Below are positions 1 to 13,300 of a DNA stretch of 64,000 bases, piece by piece. The stretch comes from Anolis sagrei (Eukaryota; Chordata; Lepidosauria; Squamata; Anolidae): positions 196,474,278 to 196,538,277 of the forward strand of contig NC_090024.1 in the NCBI RefSeq assembly GCF_037176765.1, given 5' to 3'. Below the pieces are notes generated by a model that was given only the letters and a program-made list of their open reading frames with translations, did no database searches and had not been told where the DNA came from. Each line of letters begins with the position of its first letter. Position 1 is the stretch's first letter. The position numbers and the translations under genes are program-made.

Positions 1-1745
1 CGGCTGGAGTGGGGTACAGGGTTAAAAGTGCTGAAAAAAGTGACGGGGGGATATGAGATTAAAGTATAAGTGCGGTGTGCATTGGGAGTGGTCTTGACTC
101 TACTAAAGTGCTTCTGGGCTTTGATAGTGGGGTTCCTAATCTGAGAAGGCACGTTGGAATAGCCAGGTTTTCAGTTTTTTTCTAAAAACCGCCAAGGTGG
201 GGGCCTGTCTGAGATCTTTCGGGAGGGCATTCCAGAGGCGGGGGGCCACCACAGAGAAGGCCCTGTCCCGCGTCCCCACCAAACGCGCCTGTGAGGCGGG
301 TGGGATCACGAGCAGGGCCTCTCCTGATGACCGGAGCGAGCGTGTGGGTTCGTAGACTGTGATGCGGTCTCAAAGGTAGGATGGTCCCAAACCGTTCAGG
401 GCTTTGTAGGTAAGCACCTGCACCTTAAATTGGGCTCGGAAAATAAACGGCAGCCAGTGGAGCTCCTTGAACAGGAGGGTTGACCTCTCTCTGTAAGGGG
501 CCCCCGTTAGCATCCTGGCTGCTGCCCGTTGGACCAGTTGGAATTTCCGAGCCGTTTTCAAGGGCAGCCCTACGTAGAGCGCATTGCAGTAGTCCAGTCT
601 AGAGGTGACTAAGGCATGGACTACCCCGGCCAGATCAGCCTTCGTGAGGTACGGGCACAGCTGGCGCACAAGTCTCAGTTGTGCAAAAGCCCCCCCGGCC
701 ACTGCCGACGCCTGAGCCTCAAGCGTAAGCGATGAATCCAGGAGGACTCCCAAGCTAAGGACCTGTGGCTTCAGGGGGAGTGTAACCCCGTCCAACACAG
801 GTTGCCACCCTATACCCCGGTCTGGTTTGCGATCAACCAGGAGGACCTCTGTCTTGTCGGGATTGATCTTCAGCTTGTTCGTCCTCATCCAGATGGACAC
901 AGCGGCCAGGCACTCGTCTAGCACCCGAGAGGCCTCCTTGGAATTAGGTGGAAAAGAGTAGTAGAGTTGTGCGTCATCTGCGTAGAGATGGCACCCAACT
1001 CCAAAACTCCGGACCTCTCCCAGCGGTTTCAAGCATGGGAGATAGAATAGAGCCTTGCGGGACCCCACAGGTCAAAGGCCAGGGGTCCGAGCAGGCATCT
1101 CCCAGCTTCACCATCTGGGTTCATCCCTCCAGGAAGGACCGGAGCCACGATAGAACCGTGCCCCCAAGGCCCATCCCCGAGAGCCGACCCAGAAGGATAC
1201 CATGATCGATGGTATCGAAAGCCGCTGAGATGTCCAAGAGGACCAGCAGGGTTACACTCCCCCGGTCCAGTCCTCTACGGAGGTCATCCACCAAGGCGAC
1301 CAAGGCTGTCTCGGTGCCATGACCAGGCCTGAAACCAGACTGTGCCCGATCCAGGTAATTGATGTCATCCAGGAAGCTCTGGAGCTGGAGGGCAACCACC
1401 CGCTCCAGCACCTTACCCAAAAAAGGGAGGTTGAAAATCGGTCTGTAATTGTTCAGCACTGTAGAGTCAAGGGATGACTTCTTCAGGAGTGGACGAACCA
1501 CAGCCTGTTTCAAGCTGGATGGAAAAATCCCTTGCTCCAACGATGCATTGATGATCAACACAAACCAATCAACCAACCCCTCCTTGGCAGATTTAATAAG
1601 CCAGGATGGGCAAGGGTCAAGAGCCGAGGTGGTCGCCCTCACAGCCCCAAGAACCTCCCCCACGGTCTCAGGAAGAACCCTCTGTTTAAAAAGTTTGAGG
1701 ACCCCTGATGTAGAGATTGTCTGGTTTGCCTACTCTGGAACATAA
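1..1745 (-). mobile_element. L2-type LINE, 5'-truncated, decayed
   Basis: On the minus strand, 1663-1121 codes RT fingers and palm ([42 protein letters not shown]) and 1068-370 codes the YADD box and thumb region ([28 protein letters not shown]). The two are in different frames; the join near 1030-1110 lacks the few codons around [10 protein letters not shown], a small deletion. The 3' untranslated tail runs to the window edge. No endonuclease domain remains. Confidence 0.85.
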
Positions 1746-1924
1746 AGCATATAATTGTCCTTCTTTAGGGGTTCCTTTCAAATTTATGATACTGTATCTC
1801 TCATATATATAGTATATGTGCGTGTGTGTGAATCATATATATATATATCTATGGCTGGATGGCTCTTTGTCAGGAGGGCTTCAATTATACTTGCCCTGAT
1901 GAAGGGAGTTGGACTGGATGGCCT

Positions 1925-2540
1925 TAAGGCAGCATTTCTCAAACTGGGGGTCGGGACCCCGGGGGGGAGGGGTCGTGAGGATGTCAGAAGGGTTGCCAAA
2001 GACCACCAGAAAACACAGTGTTTTCTGTTGGTCATGTGAGTTCTGTGTGGGAAGTTTAGCCCAATTCTATCGGTGGGGTTCAGAATGCCCTTTGATTGTA
2101 GGTGAACTATACATCCCAGTAACTACAACTCCCAAATGTCAAGGTCTGTTTCCCCCAAACTCCATCTGTGTTCATATTTGGGCATATGGAGTATTCGTGC
2201 CAAGTTTGGTCTAGATCCTTCATTGTTTGAGTTCACAGTGCTCTCTAGATGTAGGTGAACTACAACTCCAAAACTCAAGGTCAATGCCCACCAAACTCCT
2301 CTAGTGTTTTCTGTTGGTCATGGGAGTCCTGTGTGCCAAGTTTGATTCAATTCCATCATTGGTGGAGTTCAGAATGCTCTTTGATTGTAGGTGAACTATA
2401 AATCCCAGCAACTACAACTCCCAAATGACAAAATCAATTTTTTGAGTGATGGACACTCCTTGGGTTAGTAGGTGTCTTGTGGCCAAATTTGGCAGCAATT
2501 CGTCCAGCAGATTTTGAGTTATGATATCACTCAAAATGAA
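1925..2540. mobile_element. hAT-like non-autonomous repeat with internal ~150-bp units
   Basis: It begins with a hAT/Charlie-style end (CAGCATTTCTCAAACTGG) and contains repeated blocks with GTAGGTGAACTA, AACTACAACTCCCAAA and TTCTGTTGGTCATG. Related copies lie at 6534-7262, 60475-61050 and 61375-61695. It codes no protein. Confidence 0.55.
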
Positions 2541-2561
2541 CAGAGCAGATAGATAGATAGT

Positions 2562-3102
2562 AGGGCTGGGCGGTTTCATTTCGTTAATTCGTAATTCGTT
2601 AAAAATTCGGTTTTTTTTATAACGAAGCAATAATGAACCATTCTGGAGCAACTTAAAAACGGAACGAATTTTTAAATTCGTTTCGTAAATGCTTTGGATT
2701 CATTATGTATTTGTTTCGTTATCGGTTTGAGGTCGTTTCGTTATTATTTCCGCATGTCTGGGGCAAGTTTTATAGTTGTTTTTTGTTTAATTAGTGAAAA
2801 AAAATTATAATATCACACCAACAGTCAACAACAGAGGGAGAGGGAAGCTTCAGAAGTTCCCCCTGTCCCATTTGGAGGTTTTTTAGCGTATTGCGCGGTC
2901 GCATCCGCCATTAACGAATCGATTCGTTATTGTTTCGTATTTGTTTCGTTAATGTTTCGTAATTTTTTAACATTTATGAAATTTCGTAAATATCGAACTT
3001 TTTAAAAGAAATATTTCGGAATTCTTTTAAATATCGAAACGCAAAAACCCCCAAAAAACGAATTGATTTTTAGAAACAAATTTTTCCGTTGTTACCCAGG
3101 CC
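2562..3102. repeat. TTCGTT-rich element inserted in a GATA microsatellite
   Basis: About 540 bp with many TTCGTT/AACGAA hexamers concentrated in both flanks around a less repetitive centre. (GATA)n flanks it on both sides (2547-2561 and 3103-3130), suggesting insertion into and duplication of that tract. The ends GGGCTGGG and CCCAGGCC are loosely inverted. No coding frame; family not recognised. Confidence 0.5.
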
Positions 3103-3187
3103 AGATAGATAGATAGATAGATAGATAGATAACAGAAACAAAGTCTAGGACTTCCTAGTCTTTTTTATCAGCCTGGATGCACTTTCG

Positions 3188-3338
3188 GGGCCCTTCTACA
3201 CAGCCATATAACCCAGAATATCAAGGCAGAAAATCCCACAATATCTGCTCTAAATTGGGTTAGCTCGGTCCACACTGCCACATATTCCAGTTCAAAGCAG
3301 AAAATACGGGATTTTATTCAGCTGTGTGGAAGGAGCCT
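3188..3338. mobile_element. Palindromic MITE, copy 1
   Basis: Ends GGGCCCTTCTACACAGCC and GCTGTGTGGAAGGAGCC are inverted repeats, with inner inverted blocks (TTCAAAGCAGA against TCTGCTCTAAA). About 150 bp, non-coding. Other copies are at 4156 and 56018. Confidence 0.7.
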
Positions 3339-3633
3339 TAGTGTTTGATGTGGGATGCTAAATTTCAGAAATGGGACTCACATAGTGTTAAATCAATCTT
3401 ACATGATATACTGAAAAATTTTGCTCTGAATTTAGAGTGAAGACGTGTTTGCAGTGATAGCACTCTCAGTGCTAGGTAGCATTTTATGTACTTCTCAGTC
3501 TAGTTCACATTGGTGTTCCTCTCTGAAAGCCCCAGTTTTAATTGTGGGTTCTTTGTTTTGTTTTTTTTTCCTTCCTCTTCTGTGATTATATATCTTTACT
3601 GAGTTCTGAAACTCATGCAGACTTAAGATCTGA

Positions 3634-3715
3634 ATGAGAACTATGATTCCTGCCTACTCACTAAGCCTGTTGTGGGTTTTAACTACATTCTTTACTGTTA
3701 CCCTTGAAGACCAAG
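3634..3715 (+). CDS. Exon 1: signal peptide
   Basis: The ATG at 3634 opens 27 codons beginning [14 protein letters not shown], with a hydrophobic core ([11 protein letters not shown]) and then TLEDQ, a normal secretory leader. The exon ends in CCAAG before GTAAGA and leaves one base, so intron 1 is phase 1 and fits the phase-1 CCP exon at 8986. The 5' UTR just upstream is probably short or spliced. No clear promoter is visible; the flanking DNA is AT-rich with a MITE about 300 bp upstream. An alternative upstream first exon cannot be excluded. Confidence 0.75.
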
Positions 3716-4282
3716 GTAAGAATTTAGAATATGACGTTTTGCTTAGTTCTTTCCTTCCACCCTTCCACCTCTCTCCTTTCGTTGTTGTTTTTTTGTTTGT
3801 TTGTTTGTTTTTTTGCTTCCTTTGCCCTTTGTCTTCCTTACGCTTGCCAAAAGTGTCAGTGCAATGTACAACATATCCAGTGTGCTGTTGAACTGGCCAA
3901 TGATATTCCTGGTATCTATTCTCTGAGTAACTTTCACGGGGAGAAAAATCCTTGGACAGAATCTGCAAAAACAATGGCAGAAGAGGGAATGGGAGTTAAT
4001 TTCTTTTTTATTAGTTTCAGGTGGCCCAGGAATAATATTTGTGCACTAGTCTTCAGAACAATGTGTATCAATAGATATAATTGCATTTAGTATCTTGGGG
4101 ATACAAGTTGTTATCAGGATATAAATCTCAATAAGCAGTGCTATGCTCTGAGAGAGGGCTCTTCCACACAGCTATATAACCCAGAATATTAAGGTAGAAA
4201 ATCCCACAATATCTGCTTTAAACTGGGATATATGGCAGCATGGACTCAGGTAACCCAGTTCAAAGCAGATATTTTGGGTATG

Positions 4283-4346
<64 letters not shown>

Positions 4347-7300
4347 TGTGTGGAAGGACTCGGAGACAGAAAAAGAAATGTACTTGGCAGGCACTGTGTA
4401 TGGCAGTTAATTCAATTAGATCCTAAAGAGAAAGGGTTAGATGCAAGAATTACTTTACTTACTTAGGCGATTCCTCGTTGTCCGAGTAAGATTGTCCTCC
4501 AAGTACAGTGTCCTGGCAGTGGGTCCATAGGTGACTGTGGAGCCCTAATCTTGACCTGCATGTTCTCCCACAGTGAGGGCATTGGTTTCCAGGTGGAAGG
4601 TGGTCCCGGTTGGGGTTGGTTTGATGCGCCTTCCTCTTGGCACGTTTCTCCCTTTCGCCCTTCATTCATGCCTCTTCAAATTCTACAGCACTGCTGGTTA
4701 CAGCTGACCTCCAGCTGGAGTGCTCAAGGGCCAGGGCTTCCCAGTTCTCAGTGCCCATGCCACAGTTTTTAAGGTTGGCTTTGAGCCCATCTTTAAATCT
4801 CTTTTCCTGCCCTCCAACATTTCGTTTTCCATTCTTGAGTTTGGACTAGACCAACTGCTTTGGGAGACGGTGATCGGGCATTCAAACAACGTGGCTGGTC
4901 CAGCGGAGTTGATGGCGGGGGACCATAGCTTCTATGCTAGTGGTCCTTGCTTCTTCCAGCACACTGACATTTGTTTGCCTGTCTTCCTGAGAGATTTGCC
5001 ATATTTTTTCGGAGGCAATGCTGATGGAATCATTCCAGGAGTTGCATGTGACGTCTGTAGATAGTCCACATTTCGCAGACATATAGCAGGGTTGAGAGGA
5101 CAATTGTTTTATAAACAAGCACCTTGGTATCCCTACGGATGTCCCGGTCCTCAAACACTCTCTGCTTCATTTAGAAAAATGCTGCACTCACAGAGCTCAG
5201 GTGGTGTTGTATTTCAGTGTCAATGGTGACTTTTGTGGAGAGGTGGCTGCCAAGGTAGTGGAAATGGTTAACATTTTCTAATGTTACACCATTAAGTTGT
5301 ATTTCTGGCATTGCTCATTTAGAAGAAGACCTACAAACCACTCTAAACACCTTCATAGAAGCATATAAGAAGCTTGGCCTGTTAGTGAACATCGAGAAAA
5401 CCAAAGTGCTCTTCCAGCAGTCACCAGCCAATCTGTCTGCAATGCCAGATGCAAGAATACAGTTTTGCTTGTTGAAGCAGTCTTAGGAACTGTGCTCTTT
5501 TTGCAGTTTTGTTAATTGGTATACCACAGTGATGTTGTTAGACCTTATGCAGCTTTTGTACTGTCGATATAGTTGCAGGCAACAGCCAATGTAAGAACTT
5601 TCTCCATTCAGAGATTTCTCAGATATTTGGGGCTGATTGTGTTTTTATTACCATGTCTGAATATGATGAAAAAACATGATTTCTTTTTGCTGATAATGTG
5701 TACCATTTATTACTTAAGAATACTATATATACTAATGTAAAAAGTTGTTGGTTTCATATATTCTCCAAACTTTTAATATTTCAAGTTGAAGCTGACATTC
5801 ATATTCTGAAGTACTGTGATCTTTCTACAGATGATGTGTATATTTTTCACCTGTTTTTTGAGTGCTTATAAAGGGTAGCTCAGGGCCTAATAAGGAAAGA
5901 AAGTGTGAACAACCACAATTTACTTTCATCAAAATGTTAGATTTGCATGAGCATACAACAATAGCAAGAGGAAACCACCAGTGACGTTTCTGAAGGAAGT
6001 CTAGCAAAGTACTCAAATTCCCCAGTGGATTACAGGAAATACAGCAATCTAAAAAGTCCCATCTCATTGCTTATGCTACTCCTTTTAAAAAGGCTTCTCA
6101 TTAATAAGTTTTCTTCATGTTTCTGTGTGAACTTATATTGAAAAGATAACTCCCTCCACTATGGGATGGTAAGCATTAGGTTCTCACATACTGAAATTAC
6201 CTGTGGTGTTACCACTTTATTAGCAGTTAATCTTCTAGAACATTGACATTACTGTAAAGACAAATGAATTGTGTTCTGATAAATATATTGGGCAGAAATA
6301 CATTTTATTATGTTGAGAAAAAAACATTGATTTCAAACAAGCCCAAAGATAGAGAGCCTTATACGTTTAAAATGATTCCATTATTTCTTAATATCACCAG
6401 CCCCATATGTCTACAATCTTAAGGTTTGCATTTTCAGGTAAAGCATAGCTTTTACCTGATCAAGGACATGGAGACTGACATAGAACAATAACATTTTTTT
6501 CACAATGATCCCTCTTTTTTATTTATTACTAGCTCGGGTACCCGGCATTGCTCAGGTTATTTGAAAAAAATCTTTTTTTATTTTACAAAATGCATAAGGT
6601 TGTGGGTAGAATACAACCCACATCAATCCAGGTTAACCCCCTGAAACTCCATCAGTAGTTAAAGTTTGTCATGTTTGGCAAATTTGTGCTAGATGCATCA
6701 TTGATGGGGTTCAGTGTGCTCTCTGGCTGCAGGATGAACAACAGCTCCTACCATGGTAGGTCAGTCCCCCTTAATTCCCTCCAGTAGATTCAGTTGGTCA
6801 TGGGGGCTCTGTGTGCCAAGTTTGGTCCAGATCCATCATCATGATGGTCACAGTGTCTCTGGATATCAGTGAACTACAACTCCCAGAAAGAAGGTCGGTT
6901 CCCCCAAACCCCTCCAGTATATTCAGTTGGTCATTGCGGTTCAGTGTGCCAAGTTTGATCCAGGTCCATAGTTGGATTCACAGTTTCTCTGGTTGTAGGC
7001 TAACTACAACTCCCATAAATCAAGGTCTATCTGTCCTGAACACCTCCAGTCAAATTTGGACATATCATACATGTGTGTATCATTTTTTGAGTTCACGATG
7101 CTCTCTGGATGTAGGTGAACTACAACTCCCACAAATCAAAGTGAATACCCCCCAAAGCCCTCCAGTATTTATTGTTGGTCATGGGGGTTCTGTGTGCCAA
7201 CTTAGATCCAGGTCCATCTTAAGTGGGGTTTACCTGCATAGTGGGAGCTACAGCTATTTGTAGAAGTGGGAGCCTGTTTGTGTAAGTGGACACTCCGGCC

Positions 7301-10300
7301 ACATACATACATGCAGGTTCTCACTTTTATTATGTGTATAGGTTTGAAAGCTGTGGCCTGCCAACAAGAGTAGACTTTGCAGAGCCAGACGGCAACTATA
7401 AGGACAATAATGTAATGTATGTAATATATATGTTGTTAAACAAATCTTACAAAAGATTTACATCTTTAAATCTGATAGGGTCACCATAAGCAAGAAATGA
7501 CTTCAAGGCACAGAACACACACAATTGCTCGATTACTGAAAAGCCATAAACTTTCCCCATTAACATTCAGTTTCCAACCATCAATTCCTATAATTTTTTC
7601 CCATAAGCAGTTGGTTCTGAAACATCAATTGAAACAAAAGGAGTCCTTACCTGCTGCCAAAGGGATTTTCAATGGGGAAGCAGCCACCAAAAATGTCCCC
7701 TCCTGCATCCTCACCAGACAAGAATATGAAAGTTGTGGGATAAAAATAAAAACCTCAAAATTTGGACAAGGCACATAGCCCTTTAGAGAAACTGTCCTCT
7801 GACACTATGGGACTTTATTGCTTGTCACCCACAGTTTTGAGTTCTGTTGCTTCAATATATTGTTTTTAAGCATTTGAAGGTAAGCTGATAAGTCAAAAGA
7901 TGCCCCTATCTGTATGCCTATAGGACAAACATATTTTTTTTTCTTGAAGTCACTACCATAGCTCAATTTTTCTTAAATGAATAAATTATGCTCCTGGTAT
8001 GAAAAGATTTTGTCCTGCAGTTGCAGTCTACAAGTCCCAGCCTCAGGGCAGTGATGTGGCAAATGCTGAAAAGCCAAAAGTTCTGAACTGTCTTATCTTG
8101 GAGGAAGTAATCAATGGAATCCTTTTAAATTTTATTGGAGAGTTTCTGTCCTTCTGAAGTATATGGATTAGAACAGGTTTCCCAGATGCAGTCCAACTTT
8201 AGTCATATAGTCCCACCACACATTATCAAATGCTTTCTCCACATCTAAAAATAGTAATGCAACCTCTCTGCTTGGGTCTTGTTCAGTGTACTCTATTATA
8301 TCTAATACTGTCCTCACATTTTGGCTCGGATGTCTGCCTGGGAGGAAGCCTGCTTGATCCTCATGTATTATTTTAGCTAAAATTTATTTCAACCTGTTTG
8401 CTAAAATTTCAACGAATAGCTTATAATTGTTATTGACTAATGAAATTAGTTTTTAGTTGTTCACTCACTCTGTGTCTCTGTCCTGTTTAGGTAAAAGAAC
8501 TATCATTGCTTCCTCTCCAAATATGTTTTTTTTCCCCCAGTCTGTCCTTCCAGAATACACTTTGTATATATGCACAGCAATTCGCATTCTGCAGAGCCAA
8601 TTTCACCAAGTGATATGGTTTATACAACAGTGTGCTAATGTGCAATCAAGGCTTTACTTTGGATCTTCCCCTGACTTTGCTTGTGTTGTATTATTGGGCT
8701 TAAAGTGTGCTGCAATGCACTTTCGTGGCATGCCTACTTTAGCTGCGGCATTTTAAATATAACTTGAAGCTGTATTAAATGGTCAGTGTAGATGACCATG
8801 GCTCCTTGAGATTATTCTGCTTTTAATAGAGATAGGAAGCAAGGAAGCATACTGGGATCCCTTGGAAGCTATGAACAACCCACAGGCAGTATGCTTCTAT
8901 CCCTAAATTGGAAAAATAGAATTTGATTTAATTCATGCTATTCAAGTACTGACTTAACTTTTTCCTGTCTCATTTTTGTCACCAGGAGATAGCTGTAATC
9001 CCCCACCTAGGTTAGACTTTGCTGAACTCGCTGATGAATATTTAGAGAAGAATTCCTTTCCAATCGGCTCAACTGTGAAATACACCTGCCGTCCAGGTTA
9101 CACTAGAAGTAAACTAAAGATCTCTCGAAAATGCCTTCAGAACAAGGAATGGTCAGAACTTGAGGAATTTTGCAGAAGTGAGTCTCTTAATATTCTTTTT
9201 TTAAAAATGGTGTTAAAGGGATAGAAATGAACACAAAAAGAGATACATTTATATTGAGACAAACATATTGAAATTAATGACATGCAATTCATTTCATAGA
9301 GTCCCTAAACTTCCCTATTGGTATTCTGATATTTACTAAAGATATAGTTTTTATAGTCTTCAGAATAGAATGGCTAAGTAGAATTCTAAAATATATTTTG
9401 TTTAATTTGAATTTTCCAAGTTTCTAATAAAACAAAATATTATTAATTAATAGAATGTGCTCATTTTAAAACTTTAACTTAAAGCTTGGAGGTCTTGACC
9501 AGAACTCCAAAGAAATGCATTAGCAAATCTGACCATCTTTCGTGCTACCCACAGGAGTCCTCAAACTTTTTAAAAGGAGGGCCAGGTCACAGTCCCTCAA
9601 ACTGTTGGAGGGCCAGATTATGATTTGAAAAAAAACATGAATGAATTCCTATGCACACTGCACATATCTTATTTGTAGTGTAAAAAAACACCTAAAAACA
9701 ATACAATAATTAAAATGAAAAACAATTTTAACAAATATAAACTTATTAATATTTAAATGGGAAGTGTGGGCCTGCTTTTGGCTGATGAGATAGGATTGTT
9801 GTTGTTGTGTGCTTTCAGGTAGTTTCGGACTTAGGTTGACCCTGAGCAAGGGCCGGGTAAATGACCTTGGAGGGCCATATCCGGCCCCTGGGCCTTAGTT
9901 TGAGGATCCCTGAACTAGGGTATCACAGTAATTTTATAGTTGCAACACTTTTTGTGACCTCATTACACCTGTCCTAGAATGTTTCCCCACCAGTCCAGCA
10001 GTAGATGGGCACACAGCCCATCACATGACACTGCTGAACTTCTGGCAGAGGCCCTGCCCACAACTGGAGTGGAAGTGTCCTTTGATGCTTCCCTCACAAC
10101 ACAGGAGCCTTCCCATGTTGTGCTGGTTCCAATGGAGCCAGCAAGGGTCTGCGCCGCTTCAGCAATGCTTCCCCCATGTGATGATGGAAGTGTCATTTTT
10201 CTGAAGCAGCACACGGGGTGACAGAGTCACCCCTCATCCCTGCTGTTTTGCCACGGAGGCATGGGCGCGAGTTCCCCGTGTGATACGATCATGGGTATCT

Positions 10301-13300
10301 TTATATAGGTTATACATTTTTGCTTGAGTTGCTCCTGTTGTATTTGAAACACTAATTCTATTCTCAGAGAAAGTGCAAGCAGCAAGTTTGGTGTATCCAT
10401 GTCTGTTGGAAAGAACTAAATTTGATGTAAACGACATTAATATTTAATAAAATGAAATTTTAGATTGTCCCACAAAATAATCAGCTAATGAAAACTGTTC
10501 TGTCTTTCATGCCTATTTTATAGATCTACATTTGCAATTTAATAATCAATATTTTGTGCAATTTAACTAGTGTTCTGTACGGATAGCCCTTCCATACACT
10601 TAATGTTGCCAAAAGACTTGATCTCCAAAATAAAAAGGCAAACATTAATCATCTATTGTTAAATGGTTAGAGAATCTCACCACTTGAGCTACTGGTTTAT
10701 AAATATCAACATTAAGAATGTGGGTTTGGTTTTTTTTGTTTTTTTTAAATATTGTCTCCATATATTAAGGTGTATGCCTAGCCCATCGTCAAATCCTGTG
10801 TATTTACCTCCTTTTAGGAATATTGTCTATGATCTTTGTACTGTTAAATATGAAAGACCAGCTCTTTCTGTCACATCTATGTATATGTTTTTAGAAAAGA
10901 TAGGACTGTTGTAATTTTGTGTTATTTATGTTTATTGACATTGGAATTGTTACCATTATGGATATTGATGTATTTATGTGTCATGGGATGATATGTGAAG
11001 TTTTGTAAGCCACACCGAGTCCCTTTTTAAAATGATTATTATTAACTATATTATAATAGGGATACTGCGTAAAGTCTACCTTCTCTTAATGTTTTTTTTA
11101 TGTGGGAAATCATGACATACAGTTTCCCCATTGTGAATTTCTTTCCTTTAAATAAAATGAATGAATAAGGAAACTGAACTGATATTGCACCTGAGTGTAC
11201 CCTGATCTTAAATGGGAAAAATAGTTTTGTATTGTTTCCTGCTAGAAAAATCATGTGAACATCCCGGAGAACCAAAATATGGCAGGCTGCATGTATCAGG
11301 AGATTTCCTTTTGGGTGCCACTGTAAAGTATAGCTGTGATGAAGGGTAAGCATCAGATAATATAGATTTTTGTTTATTATGTTTCCTCATAAGATGATGA
11401 GACATTTCAGAAGTGTTCTTTTCACTGGGTAAGATTATGAACATTTTGTTCATTTGTGATGATTTCCTGCTTTAAAAAGAAAAAAAAAAGGCTTTCAATG
11501 TTTAGACATAAATTGTCTCACCAAAGATGAAGGTAAAATCTGAATATTCTTTACATCCTTATTGGACCAGACCCTCTTTTCTATTCAGGTAATTCTATGG
11601 ATCTAACTCTAAATTCTTTCCATATATAGAGAGCAAAATGCATACAGTCATGATTTCTTTTCCCCCCAATTTAGATACAGGTTAATTGGCCATTCTTCCA
11701 GAAGATGCATAATTTTTGACAAAAAAGTAGAGTGGACACATGCCATTCCCTTTTGTGAGCGTAAGTAGGAAATACTTTGCTATTTGTTGATCTGAACACT
11801 ATTCATGTAGGGTTGTGCCGCAGTATAATTTCTATTCTCCAAGAACATTGCAAAACTGTAAAAATGTAAAAATGAAGTAGGGTCTCTCTCTCTCTAAATA
11901 GAAACAGAGGAGTATTTTCGTTGTGTCATGAGAGACTTGAGAAACTGCAATTTGCTTTTGGTGTGAGAAAATTGGCGGTCTCCAAGAATGTTGCCCAGGG
12001 GGCGCCTGGATGTTTTACCATCCTATGAGAGGCTTCTCTCATGTCCCTGCATGAGAAGCTGGAGCTGACAGGAGCAAACTCAGCTCCCGGATCTGAACCG
12101 CCAACCTTTCGGTCAGCAGTCCTACCGGCACATTGTGCCACTGGAAAAAAACAACAATAGAAAACAGAGCAGGTATCAGGGGCAAATCATTGGATTAAAG
12201 TATGACTTTATGGACCTTATGATCTAAATGAGTACAATGTGCTGCTAACACCTTGATTGCAAGTCCCACTGATCGTAACAAAAGTGGCAAAAAAGTGCCA
12301 TTTTGGAAAACAGCATTGCATCTTATCTGATATTGGAAGCTAAGCAGGGTGAACCGTAATTAGTACTTAGATGGAAGACCTCCTAAAAATGCCAGGTGCT
12401 ATAGACTATTTCAAGAATGTAAATGGAAGATTTGAATAATGAATCAGGTTTCCACAGAGGTGGCCTCTACCAAATGCCAAATACAAGACCATCTGGTGCC
12501 GTACTGTGCTCAGTCTGCAAAAAGAAAAGAGGCCACAGTTAGAAAAAAAGAGAGTCAAATAAACTTAGGGCTGGCTTCCTCCAGTCAAGAACGTGTGCCT
12601 GTTATCATTCTAAAGGGAGCCAGCATTGTATAGGTGTTTGAATGTTGAACTCGAATATTGGAGGACCATAATTTAAATCCCTACTCAACTATGGGAACCC
12701 GGTAAGTGATCTTGGATAGTCAATTTCATGCAGCTTTAAACATGACTATTCTTACCCTTCCTCCCCCCCCCCCCTACTTTCCTCTTTTAAACAAAGCAGC
12801 CATGGCAAAGCTTCTCAGTATAAATCTTACCAAGATATCCCTATGAAATAATTGTCATATATTGTAGTTCATTTGAAGACACCTATCAACAAACTACAAT
12901 TACATTCTAACAATTTGACTTTATATCTATATATCTTGTTCAGATCTCATAACTCTATATCTGAGGCCTTTTCTTTATTTTAAATAATGTGTGGACATTT
13001 GCTTCAAAATCCTCCTAAAGGCTCTTTAGGGAACGTGGAGAGCTATTGCACCATGCTTGAAGCTCCTCACCCCACTGGGTAAAAACTCATCAGTGACCTT
13101 GAGCCCAAGCTCCCCAGCCTTAAAATTCAGTCTACACAATTGATTATGTTATTTTTTTTTTAAAAAAAAAACCCCTTTTAACAGTCTACAGCAGTTCCCA
13201 ACAGTCCTTCCCTCTTGACCAAAATTTAAAAAAATATTTTTTGCCAGATGATGCTTATAAAGCAAACTACCCCTTACAAATGTACCATATTATTCTGATT

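Noticed and set aside
3731-4090. Open frame downstream of the signal exon as an extra coding exon
   Set aside because: It lies in intron 1, has a poly-T/GTTT repeat at its start, no domain, and no phase-1 acceptor with cysteine pattern.
11915-12150. Reverse SINE in repeat A and a same-family SINE in repeat B (22755) as a shared, pre-duplication insertion
   Set aside because: Flanking intron sequence places them at different points (A before the GTCCCACT motif, B after it), so they are independent insertions.
12325-12412. Functional 5S rRNA gene
   Set aside because: Only the 3' half is present, with many substitutions and no terminator.
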